Assembly: GCA_033296885.1 (NCBI GenBank)
Contig: MU863878.1
Location: 434,001 to 498,000 of the forward strand
Length of the DNA stretch: 64,000 bases
Direction of reading: 5' to 3'
DNA from: Triangularia verruculosa
Taxonomy: Eukaryota; Ascomycota; Sordariomycetes; Sordariales; Podosporaceae
Shown: positions 23,626 through 32,716 of the stretch, one piece after another
Numbering within the stretch: the stretch's first letter is position 1
How the letters are laid out: every line of letters starts with the position of its first letter
Notes under the pieces: generated by a model
The model's input: the letters and a program-made list of their open reading frames with translations, nothing else
The model's database searches: none
What the model was told of the DNA's origin: nothing
Position numbers and translations under genes: made by a program

Positions 23626-24205
23626 ATTTGGATATCTTCATTTTTGGATTCCTATCTATCTCGAACATCCATAATTTCTTTTTGCTTGTTTGTTCAGCAT
23701 AATGGCCATCTACAACATTCAGCATCATGCCGTCCCACATTTTGAACCTCTACAGCCTAATTCTCAGGCCATTTTAATAGTCATCCAGAGAAAGCGATTG
23801 CCATACATTAACAGGACCTATTCTCATGACATATTCTACACATCACATTCTGTACAAGCTCATCATAACTCCTTCTCGTGTGGCTGCTTAGATCTCCCAG
23901 TGCCAGTTGCGCTCCTAGGAAACTATGATATGACATCCTATGATGCAGAAAGAACATGTCATTTATGTTCGGCTAATCGCTTGCTATTGGCACTTCAACA
24001 TCTTTGTCCCGTGACCCGAAAAGCACCACCATCCAAAACTAAAATCGAAGAGCATCAAAATCCCGCTTGTTCATTCCGCTACGTAACATCCCACAACGCC
24101 TGATATCTCTGCTTCCCGATCCTTATTTTATTCATCCATTATCTCCTCCTCCTCTGCACCATCCTCTCCGTCATCCACCGGCCAAGGCACGCCGCCGTCA
24201 AAGTC
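23626..24205. other. Intergenic region after tRNA-Ser
   Basis: AT-richer than its surroundings up to about 24100. A + ORF at 23690-24103 has no protein-like features. From 24205 down to 24125 the minus frame continuing from tma20 is open and acidic (see finding). Confidence 0.4.
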
Positions 24206-24890
24206 CTACTCAACATTCAACCTCCACAGTCCATCCCCCAAAAAGTGCGCATCCTCCATCACCGGCCCCTTCCCCTTTTCCTTTATCTCCTTGGTCCCCA
24301 TAACCAAAATCCCCACCGCCGCCGCCTCCTCCTTCCCCTCCGCCACCACCACCACCGGCTCCCCCTTCTCCAACTCCCTGCTCCACCTCCCCTCCTCATC
24401 CGCCCCCTCATTCGGCGCCCCCTCCCCCAGCGTCTCCATGCCCTCCCTCGCATTCGGCTCCGGCAGCCTCCCGCCCGCAGAAGTAAGTCCCGGGGCCATC
24501 AGCGTCGCACCGGAGAGCACGAACCGGATCGCGCCGCGGTCTATGCGGATCGTGGGGAAGCACTGGGGAAAGCGGTGGACGAGCTTGAGGTGGGGGAGGA
24601 CGACGTCGTTGTCGTGCTGGAAGAAGAGGGGCTGGCCCTCGCAGACGTAGAGGGAGACGCGGTCGGGGAGCTTCATCTGCTCGAGCGAGGCCTTTTTGGG
24701 CATGATCTCCTCGATGAAGGGGTTGAGGAGGGGGTAGGTCTGGAGAAGCGAGGTGCGGAGGGAGCGCTGGATGGAGGATTTGAGCTTTTGTTTTGGGGAG
24801 GTGGTGAGACTTGGATCAATAAGGAGACATTAGTTTGAGTAACAAAGAGATGGAGGGTATGGGGGACGCGTACTCTTTCTTGAATGTCAT
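24206..24890 (-). CDS. tma20: Translation machinery-associated protein Tma20 (MCT-1/PUA protein)
   Basis: Tma20 forms a heterodimer with Tma22 (MCT-1/DENR), removing deacylated tRNA from 40S subunits after termination and promoting re-initiation. Exons 24890-24874 and 24809-24206 join to 206 residues (GTACGC donor; join MTFKKDLTTSPKQKLKSSIQ). The N-terminal MCT1 domain has LKSSIQRSLRTSLLQTYPLL and IEEIMPKKASLEQ. FQHDNDVVLPHLKLVHRFP follows, then the PUA domain with IDRGAIRFVLSGATLMAPGL, a long Glu/Gly-rich insert, VVVVAEGKEEAAAVGILVMG, and the terminal MEDAHFLGDGLWRL. The insert (about residues 120-150) makes it longer than the yeast protein (181). The stop is TAG; 26 open codons follow in frame. 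Confidence 0.92.
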
Positions 24891-25409
24891 CTTGATGGCT
24901 GGGGAGAGCTGCGCTGCTCTCTCGTGCGGTTGGTCGGTGATTGGCTTTTATAAGAGACGTAAGTTTGATCAAACTGATACTTTGTAATGTTCCGTGGTGT
25001 AGTAGTGGTCTGGAAGCAGTTACGTTGTCTCCTATGTGCCGCGATGTTTGTGGTGAGTTCCCGATGCCAGGAGTCGTCTTGTTGCGAGAGGATGCCCCGC
25101 GATGGGAATTGAATGGAGGGGTAAATCAGGACAATAGCCCCACATTTCCTGGGTTCCTGGCTTGTGCCAAGCTACGATAACGGGCGATAAGCATTAGGGG
25201 AGCACCACTGTCGTCACCAGGGTGATGATCTTGGAACGCAATGGACGGCATTCTGAACCTCAAGAAGACGGTGTGGATAAGATGAAAATTGTCATTAAAA
25301 TAAGGCTATAGCGCCACAACCCAGCAGAGACATCAAGTAGCTAAAATGTAAAGGAGCAGCGCGATATCTGCTTCCGGCCAGCTCAACCCCGCAATCCCCC
25401 TCCAGTTCC
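24891..25409. other. Intergenic region
   Basis: Promoter side of tma20 and 3' side of the inhibitor gene. No gene seen. Confidence 0.45.
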
Positions 25410-25744
25410 TTAACCGTGAGAAACGTGCGAAACAGTCCCGTCTTCCTTGACATGGACGTTGAGTCTGTCAGGATTGAAGTCTTTGGTGACCATCATTCCA
25501 GGCTCGATAACTCGTGAGGTTTGCGGGAGGTCCTTCTTGCAGAAGCACTACAGACAAACGCCAGTTAGTCTTGACTACACCAGACCAGATGCCTGATTGC
25601 GCCTGGGGGGCGAGACAAAGAACATACAGTCTCGGAGCTTGGCTCGTTCTCTGACAGGGTCTTGCCAACCAGCTTGTTCATCCACTCCTGGGTCTTGCCC
25701 TCGGGCATGTTATCGGCGGTAACTCCTGGGACGACAAGAGGCAT
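25410..25744 (-). CDS. Small peptidase inhibitor I78 family protein
   Basis: Two exons, 25744-25628 and 25547-25410, join to 84 residues. The 80-nt intron has a GTATGT donor and a CTGTAG acceptor; the join reads SSETCFCKKDLPQ. The C-terminal half, VIEPGMMVTKDFNPDRLNVHV followed by KEDGTVSHV, matches the I78/potato-inhibitor-I-like motif (DRLNV then a glycine-turn) found in small fungal inhibitors of subtilisin-like proteases. There is no signal peptide, so a cytosolic role is likely. The N-terminal half, with VTADNMPEGKTQEWMNKLVGK, is typical of the fungal members. Neither exon is long enough to stand out alone; the gene rests on the splice join and the motif. Confidence 0.8.
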
Positions 25745-26164
25745 CTTTATGGTGTTGCTTGGGTGGTCTCTGTAAGTAGCTCTTTGTACAATAGGTGTGG
25801 GTGAAGGGTTGTTTGTCTTATGCGCAATTGTGGTTTACTTGTTCATTCGTTCTGGTACAGAGATCCAGAAAGTTGAAACGGGCCTGGAGGTCTGTCTTTA
25901 AGTACGTGGTGGTTGTACGGGAGTCCTCAAGGGTGCGATGACGTAGCATCGGTTCTGCCCCCAGCTCCAACGGCGCCGGTTAGCTGCGGGACGGCTGGAC
26001 AAAACGACTCAGCCATGATATGGGCATAACTTTATACGAACTGTCTTACAATTGCACAGGTGAGCATAAAGCCTCCCAAGTCTCGGAGATCCTAAACTGG
26101 AACTGGAGCAAAAAGATATTTATTGTTGGAAGAGAAACTGCCAAAAATGTAAAAGATAATGGCT
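25745..26164. other. Intergenic region
   Basis: Promoter of the inhibitor gene and 3' flank of the minus-strand tRNA, which includes T-rich sequence on the minus strand just below 26160. No gene seen. Confidence 0.45.
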
Positions 26165-26238
26165 TGATTTCGTCCAGGCTCGAACTGGAGACCTTCAGTG
26201 TGTTAGACTGACGTGATAACCAACTACACCACGAAACC
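26165..26238 (-). tRNA. tRNA-Val(AAC)
   Basis: A 74-nt tRNA without intron, read on the minus strand. The acceptor stem GGTTTCG pairs with CGAAATC and the discriminator is A. The anticodon loop CTAACAC between CAGT/ACTG gives AAC. D arm GTGTAGTTGGTTATCAC and T arm CCAGTTCGAGCCTGG (B box) are both regular. A pol III terminator-like TTTT follows downstream on the minus strand. Confidence 0.95.
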
Positions 26239-27889
26239 ATTGATGTGATTGGCAAAGGATCATGGCAGCTGTGCTTATGTCACTAGCGTTCTCTGGTGTG
26301 GGCCTTTAGGTCTTGGTAACATTGCGGCTGAATAGGGGTAAATAGGGGTAAGACAAACGGTTCATCATCATTTACACCTTGTCGTAATGACTAACCATAT
26401 CCTTGGTAAATCGGGAAGTTAGGTACCTAGGTAGTGTATAAGCTAAATTCACATTTTTACGCTCTTCTAGGTATTTCTAACTACACATTTAGCTGCTGGT
26501 CAGAGGAAGAAAAGCCATTGTTAAGATCTAATAACTATTGTTCGTGAATCAAATGTTGTAACTAAGCAGTCCATCAAGATATCAGGAGGAAAGTCACATA
26601 CCAGCACCACAACTCCGCTGTCGTTACTTAAAAGTTCAGAACGGCAGATCCGGTTCTAAGGTTTCCGCCAGAAAAGATAGGGTAGCCTTTCTCCGGACTT
26701 TTGACTGTGTAGCGGGCTGTAACGCTATTGTCCGGTTTCCCTATGGGGAGCGAGACACCGAGCTGGCTCTAGTCGGGTCCGGTGACAAAAACTCATAATC
26801 AATGGTAGATTCAGCCATAGTGGACACCTCACACCATGGGAAAGTACCTAGTGACAAAATATCTCACTCTCACGAATCTTGTATGAAAACTTTGGACTTG
26901 GACCCAACCGTGAATAAGGTAGGATGTGAAATCCTGTGTAGGCTCAAACCAGGCAGACCTCTAGTGTCCTTCACATAACAGCAAGATAAAAGCGGCCATT
27001 CTTCACTCTCCATTCTCAAACGCAACTAACAAACTGACAGATAGCCGAGTGGCGTTCCAAGTGTAAAATTACCTGCAGCATGAATTGATGCCTGGCTGTG
27101 AGATACCGACCCTCAATGCATTCTCCCGAGGCCAAGAGATTGTTTGCTGACTTCTTTGACATGCTCTCCAATGATCAACAGCAATAGGGAACAGCCTGAG
27201 CTGCTGCTCTGCAACATACCCAATACCGAGATAAGAGGTCCTGAAAGCAGCACTTCCCCGCTGGATCCAACAGCCGGCGCCCACGTCACAACCGCCGAGA
27301 ACCAGCATTCAACATTTTTTTGACTTCGCCGTGGCGCCTTTGCCAACTGATAACAATCTTGTCTGAGTGGTTCGATGGTGCACAGCGCTGAAGATAAGCC
27401 CTCAAATTCATCATCAGTTCAAGCCACAATGATCACGCTGCAGCCCTCGGGTGCTTGCTTGGGGCACCCATTCCCCATCGTACTTCCCCAACCTGCCGCT
27501 TGAAGCAGTTTTTCTTGCAAAACCTTTGATTGGAAGGTGTCAGATGCCACAAGAGGTGTAAAAGGACTTGGGTACAGCTGCAGTTGGAAAAAACCCCTCC
27601 TTCTTCACCATTCCTAAGAATAGCCATTCAAGGCCACTTCTCCTTTCTGTTGATATCATACCAATATCTCTGGCCATATTCGTATACATACCGTATCGGT
27701 ACCAAGCGTTTGGATTTTACGTGGTCATCCGTGGAAAACAATAAGCCAGTAAGCCCACTCAAACCCGAGAATTCTTCTCTGGCCTTTTTGTTCTCGGCGG
27801 TGGGGGTTTTGGAAGCACGCCGAGAGCCACAGTTTCCCAATGTCCATCTGGAGAATTTGAGCTGATCAGTCCCAGATCGCACATACCCG
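26239..27889. other. Gene-poor region
   Basis: No ORF here has convincing protein content. A 10-bp direct repeat (AATAGGGGTA twice, 26331-26350) and the palindrome TACCTAGGTA (26424-26433) are present. Base composition is more AT-rich than in the genes. Confidence 0.4.
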
Positions 27890-28110
27890 CCCACCTAGGA
27901 ATACTCACCAAGGTCATCACCATCTTCCACCTGACTTGGCTGCTTAATCACCCACATCAAGAACATCGTCCATAGCGAAGTAGCTTTACCATTAGCGATA
28001 CCAGAAAGGACAACAGCGACGAATTCATCATGGCCAAGCGAACGACCCAGCATCACTGGCATGTGGTTTTCCCGATTTCAAGTCGCCTAGCACGTCAGGA
28101 TTGCTGACCA
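27890..28110 (-). pseudogene. Possible ankyrin-like fragment (very weak)
   Basis: The minus strand from about 28070 reads MPVMLGRSLGHDEFVAVVLS, loosely like the TPLMLAxxxGHxxVVxLLL core of an ankyrin repeat, preceded in another frame by LRKLVSNPDVLGDLKSGK. It would need a frame change to be continuous. A GTGAGT donor-like word follows at about 27909. I cannot build a gene from it. Confidence 0.2.
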
Positions 28111-28249
28111 GCTTTCTCAAACCAGTCCGGTGTGCTTCCACATCGCTAAACCTCGTTGTTTTGCTCGGGGCCACTTGACCTTTTGCAAGGCTCACAATGT
28201 GTACCATTCGGCGAGATCTCAATGGTGAGTCGCGATTTCCCTTTAATCT

Positions 28250-28940
28250 GATCTTCCACGGTTTCCCCTCCAAGACCGGCACCGCAAACGGCGGACACCT
28301 AGCCTTCAACATGTGCGGACAGCACTGGAAGCTTATCGCCACACGCTTCCGGCAGCCAAATTGTCGACATTCCAGGAGCTCAAGCAATCGTGCCATAGAG
28401 GATGGACTCTGACTGGTCGGGGATGGGGTAGCCGGGCCCGGATTGCGATTTCGCAGCTCGGTGCATAACGACAGCTAGACGCGTTCCTTCTTCCACCGGG
28501 CAACGATCGAGAGGGTCAATTAATGCCACAAGGAGTAGTCCATCACACGACTGCTGAAATACAGTTCGTCTTGAACCGATAGTTTCCAGTGCTGCTCTGA
28601 AGCTTCAAGCCACCGGCTCCCCCGCCTCGCCTGACTGTTCGTTCCTGTTAGCTTCCATCTTTGACACAAGCATTGGAAATCGTGTATATCATCCGAGCTA
28701 CTCACCTTGGCTCCCACGCAAAAGTTTGGTGATTTTATCACAGACACCACATGTTGACTTCTCACTAGCGTCCAGTGCCACGATAACGAGGAGCGCGCCG
28801 AAAGAGCCGAAAGAGCCGAAAGAGCCGAAAGGGGCATCGAAAGAGGCCAGAAAAAGGAGGCGGATAAGAAGTGGGAAAGTACCCCGGAGAGCAGCGACTC
28901 CGACACAGCCAAAAAGCGGAAGCGCGAACGCTAAAGCCAC
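28250..28940 (-). pseudogene. Decayed PIP-kinase-like gene fragment
   Basis: A minus-strand intron is well formed at 28705-28631 (GTGAGT donor, GCTAAC branch, CAG acceptor). The following exon reads WKLSVQDELYFSSRVMDYSL, which carries the MDYSL signature of phosphatidylinositol phosphate kinases. Near 28530 the frame shifts by one base and resumes as LVALIDPLDRCPVEEGTRLAV, as expected after MDYSL. A further shift leads to FGCRKRVAISFQCCPHMLKA at about 28350. The upstream exon (to 28940) includes a CGVC motif and an SFG triplet repeat. The shifts suggest a dead or badly diverged copy. No complete kinase core is visible. Confidence 0.4.
28797..28832. repeat. Four tandem copies of a 9-bp unit
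   Basis: GCCGAAAGA repeats four times (last copy GCCGAAAGG). On the + strand it encodes EPK or AER runs, on the minus strand GSF/SFG runs, so either strand could use it as coding repeat. Confidence 0.75.
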
Positions 28941-30942
28941 CTCGATACGATTGTATCTGCGATCCTGCCGGTGCTGTTATGGTTGAGATGGTTGCAGACT
29001 TGTTGTTACAATCCTGGGGACCTCGCGCGCTTCAACTTTTTTGCCTTTTCCGTTTCTGCAAAACTTCTTGTCTTTCCGGAGTGAGGTTTGCGGAAGGCCG
29101 GAGAGAGACCTGGTTTCAATCTTCATCTTTGCCTGGTGTTGGGTGCTTCATGGGAGGGTGATGGAGTTGGTGTTGGATCTTTCGATAGGCAAGGAAATAG
29201 GAGGGAAGCGAATACCGATTAATGGATCAATATACCAGCTGTAGCAAGTCAGAGTTTTTGCTTTCATCATCTGTCTCCCTTACTGGTGCAAGCTGCGGTG
29301 TGGGTGATTGCGGCTGATGGCTGGCCCTTACCAACCGACACTGGCAGTCATGGAGGCGTTCTGCAGCCGTTCGGACTTGGTACTTGACTTCGGCTGCACT
29401 GCCCAAGAACCGGCAGCGCGTTGGATGCCCGGTGAGGTTTGTTGGTGGTTGGGCAGGAAAGCTGACCGTCATATGCACCAGTAGATGCCCATATCCTTGG
29501 CCAACAAACAAGTTCATGCGGACCCAATAGATATCAACTGTGATGTTCAGGTCAGTCCTTCGGTGACCATCCACATGCCGACAGCTTGGCGGACGTTGAG
29601 CCATGTTTCATCGAGCCGTTTATGTCTGAAATAGGGTTAGGGTATCCGTACGCTAGCTTCGGCAGCGCGTTGCTGGGTGTCTTCCAGAACATTGACCTTG
29701 TTCCGTCCCTCGGACCTCAGAAAACTTTAATTGCCAGCCATCGCCAACCTCCTTGAAGAGGATCTCGGTCCGTCTCTCTCTCTCTTCCTCTCTTCTCGCA
29801 ATATACTCGGATCCCATGGCTGTTTGTCAAGGAGATCACAAAAGTACGCTAATCCCCAATCTAATGTTTCGCTCAGCCCGGTTCCGTGGTGTGGGGCAAG
29901 CAGGTTGGACTAACGGGGTTCTCATTTTCCCATCCAACATGAACCACACAAGGACCAACCACTGGCCAACGGATGGTGCCGACGAGCCCTCGACAGAAGG
30001 AATCTGAGAAATTTTGCCCCAAGGGCGACCAAAACTCGGTCTGCGAATCTTGGCTGGGACCTTGGACTTTCTCAGGCAAACGACATGACTCTCTATTCTT
30101 CACCGTTTCAACAAGTAAAAATATCCAAGAACTTCTTCACCAGAGGTGGGAGGAGACAAGTGTCGAATGCTGATACCCGCAATCCTGCATCTTCCATCAA
30201 CCTCTTGAATCTCTCTCCCGTCGCAACCCAAGCCCAAAGCAGGGGGGGCGTGGTTCCCGCGTCCGCGATGATATCTCTGATATTATTGGCCACCTCCTGT
30301 GTTAAACTGGACCCTCAGCCCATACCGCCAAGCCATTCTTGGTCTCAATTAGGGAAGGACCCCTGCTCCCTTAGACTGCCATCGTGAGGGAAGCGCAGCC
30401 TCAGAAGCTGCAAGTTGCATGCTCCTACCTAACCCCCGGGGCTGGGTCAGTCTGGGCACCAGGCTAGGCTCCTCTTCCCCCCCTTCTCCTTTTCCCAGGG
30501 GGTGTGAGGAGAAAAGAGAGAGCGAGAGAGAGGAGAGGCCTTCAATTAAATCTCAGCCGCTCCCTATTTTCCCCCCCCCCTAGGCTTACTTTTTTCTCAT
30601 CTTCAATTCCTCACTCCCTTTTTTTGTGTCTTTTTTGCGAGGTATTGGGTCGTTACACAGATTTCTAATACACACCTACCATACACACACCCATTACACG
30701 ACGTATTTGCCGATCGATTTCGCGACAGCTTCGCACAGCTTCTTCGCACGGATTGCTCGCGTTTCTGCACCTCGCCGATCACTTGAGGAATTCGCTTTTT
30801 ACGATATAACGATACCTTTTTTTGAAAGCTCGAGCGTTGAAACACCACGAGTACACAAAAGCCACGCGATTATCTTTCCTTCCGTTGAAGAAAGAAACAG
30901 ACAAACAGCCACGTTTTCGTCAGGGGGAAAATCACCGCCAAA
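28941..30942. other. Intergenic region with one weak minus ORF (29227-29604)
   Basis: The minus ORF 29604-29227 starts with ATG and encodes 125 residues with mixed, protein-like composition but no known domain; a TAGGGTTAGGG motif sits about 28 bases upstream of its ATG (29632-29644). From about 30480 on the sequence is CT/GA-rich and forms the long 5' leader or promoter of the membrane-protein gene at 30943. Confidence 0.35.
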
Positions 30943-31671
30943 ATGCGTCTCCTTCCAACCACCGCCCTCCTCCTAACCACCACGGCAACCCTCACCACCG
31001 CCCTCGTCCCCATCCCCCGTGAACAACAACAACAACAACCCGCCCAAGCAATGGCCGGCATGAACCTCCCCCGCGACAACGCCGCCCTCCCCGTCATCAC
31101 CGCCGCCCCAGACCTCTCCTCCCCCCAGTTCCTCAAACGTCAAGACCGCCCCGAGTCCCCCTCCCCTTGCTTCACCGAGGTAGTCACCACCACCACCGCC
31201 TGCGTCGCCATCGGCGATTGCACCGCCAAGCCCCACACCTCGCTCGTCTGCCACGCCGACTACATCTGCCGGTCCGACTCCCAGGGCAACCCGTCGTGCA
31301 TGTACCGCGAGTCGTCCCTCGGCATAGCCGGCACCATCATCGCCATCGGGTTCGCCGCCGCCATCGTGGTCAGCGTGTTCAGCATTTGTTTTCTCTGCTG
31401 CAGGGAGAGGAGGGAGCAGACCAGACTTGAAAAGGCGGCCGAGGCGCAGAAGCTACTGAAGGAGAGCAAGGTTGCCGCGAGCGCTGCTGGCAAGAGGGGG
31501 CAGGGGAGGAGTGTGAGCGGGGGGGTCAGCGGGGTTAGTACCGGTGATGGGGGCAGCGGGTATGGGAGTGGCGATGTTGGACAGCAGCAGCAGACTGGGT
31601 ATGCTGGTGCGCAAGGTGCTGGAGGGCCGGGGAATCCGTTTGCTGATTCTGGGGAGGGGGCGTTGAGATAG
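30943..31671 (+). CDS. Single-pass membrane protein with Cys-rich ectodomain
   Basis: Single exon, 242 residues. It has a signal peptide (MRLLPTTALLLTTTATLTTA), then a Gln-rich and Pro-rich stretch with a dibasic-type LKRQ site near residue 66. A small ectodomain follows with six cysteines (CFTEVVTTTTACVAIGDC, LVCHADYIC and SCMYRE). The transmembrane helix is at about residues 128-155 (LGIAGTIIAIGFAAAIVVSV), followed by a CFLCCRERR juxtamembrane segment that may be palmitoylated. The charged coil and Gly/Ser-rich cytosolic tail end in NPFADSGEG. The topology resembles small fungal surface proteins or sensors. No enzyme domain is visible, and function is unknown. Confidence 0.8.
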   Translation: MRLLPTTALLLTTTATLTTALVPIPREQQQQQPAQAMAGMNLPRDNAALPVITAAPDLSSPQFLKRQDRPESPSPCFTEVVTTTTACVAIGDCTAKPHTSLVCHADYICRSDSQGNPSCMYRESSLGIAGTIIAIGFAAAIVVSVFSICFLCCRERREQTRLEKAAEAQKLLKESKVAASAAGKRGQGRSVSGGVSGVSTGDGGSGYGSGDVGQQQQTGYAGAQGAGGPGNPFADSGEGALR

Positions 31672-32716
31672 AGCAGGGTGAGAAAGAGGAAATGAGGAAG
31701 AGGAGAAAGAGGTGATGGGGTGTGAAGCTGAAGGGAGGCCAGCTATCATGGGGGGGGTAATTGTTGAAGTCGAATTAACATTGGGTGTTGAGGTGTTTTT
31801 GGAATTCTTGTCAAAGTTGTAAGCGCTGTGGAAGTAGAGTTTCAAGGTTACCGACCTTAGCAAGGAGTATTCCAAGAGGAGGGAAAAATAAAGAGTAGTT
31901 AACAAGTAGAAATCTGGGCATAGGTGGTCAAAGGCCGGGACGGAGTAGGAGTATAACAGGAGCAAATACCATCTTTTTTTAATTAGGTATCTCATTGTGT
32001 TGCCCAAGTCTGCGATGTGATTTCTCGCAAGGTGATTCAGTCAGGTTCTTAAGGACTTTAGGTGATTAACGTACCAGAAAATAACAACCTAGTTCAACGG
32101 TGTCATAAGCCACCCAAAAGCTCACAGTCGACCGTTATGAAACTCACCTTTATAGCGTTGATCTACCTCAAGCTGAGTGACTCACAATTCACGTCAGATA
32201 GAGAACTAGGAAAGTCACTGTTTGCGTACGAGTATCACGAGCCACTGTGAGCTCCCTGAATTATCACCACTCCTCCCCAAGGTCCGCAATAAATAACTAC
32301 TGTACAATAAACCGACAACTCCGCTCGATTTCCATCCTTCAGCCTCTCTCAGGCGATCCGTCGTTCTTCAATGCACCTAAGCAACCCAGCAATGATACCT
32401 AAGCTCGCCCGCTAGTGCAAGTTATCGCAATTATGTCAACGCAGAAGCAAAAGCAGCGAAAAGAAATCAGACCCCCGACATCTAAGCATGCTCTCATCGC
32501 TGAGCCCAGTCGCAAGATCGGTATTAAAGCATGAAGCAAAGAGGTTGCCCTTGATAAATTCTTCGTTAAAATGAAGCAAAGAATCGCTTGATGGCTCTTT
32601 CCTTGTAGCTGTTCACTACTAGTAGGGTAGAAAACACCACGACCCTTGTTAAATACTTCTTTCGAGTATGTTATTCAACGTGCAGTGCTGCATGCTCAGA
32701 GTGGGAAGCCGCCCTT
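31672..32716. other. Convergent intergenic region
   Basis: Between the 3' ends of the membrane-protein gene and nst1. An open minus frame at 31453-32007 is antisense to the coding exon and is not credible. Nothing else seen. Confidence 0.45.

Noticed and set aside
26239..27889. Transposon remnant in the gene-poor stretch
   Set aside because: No terminal repeats, transposase or reverse-transcriptase motifs could be seen in any frame.
31453..32007. Long minus-strand ORF antisense to the membrane-protein gene
   Set aside because: It overlaps a well-supported + strand gene, starts at a non-family position and has low-complexity Ser/Leu/Pro content.
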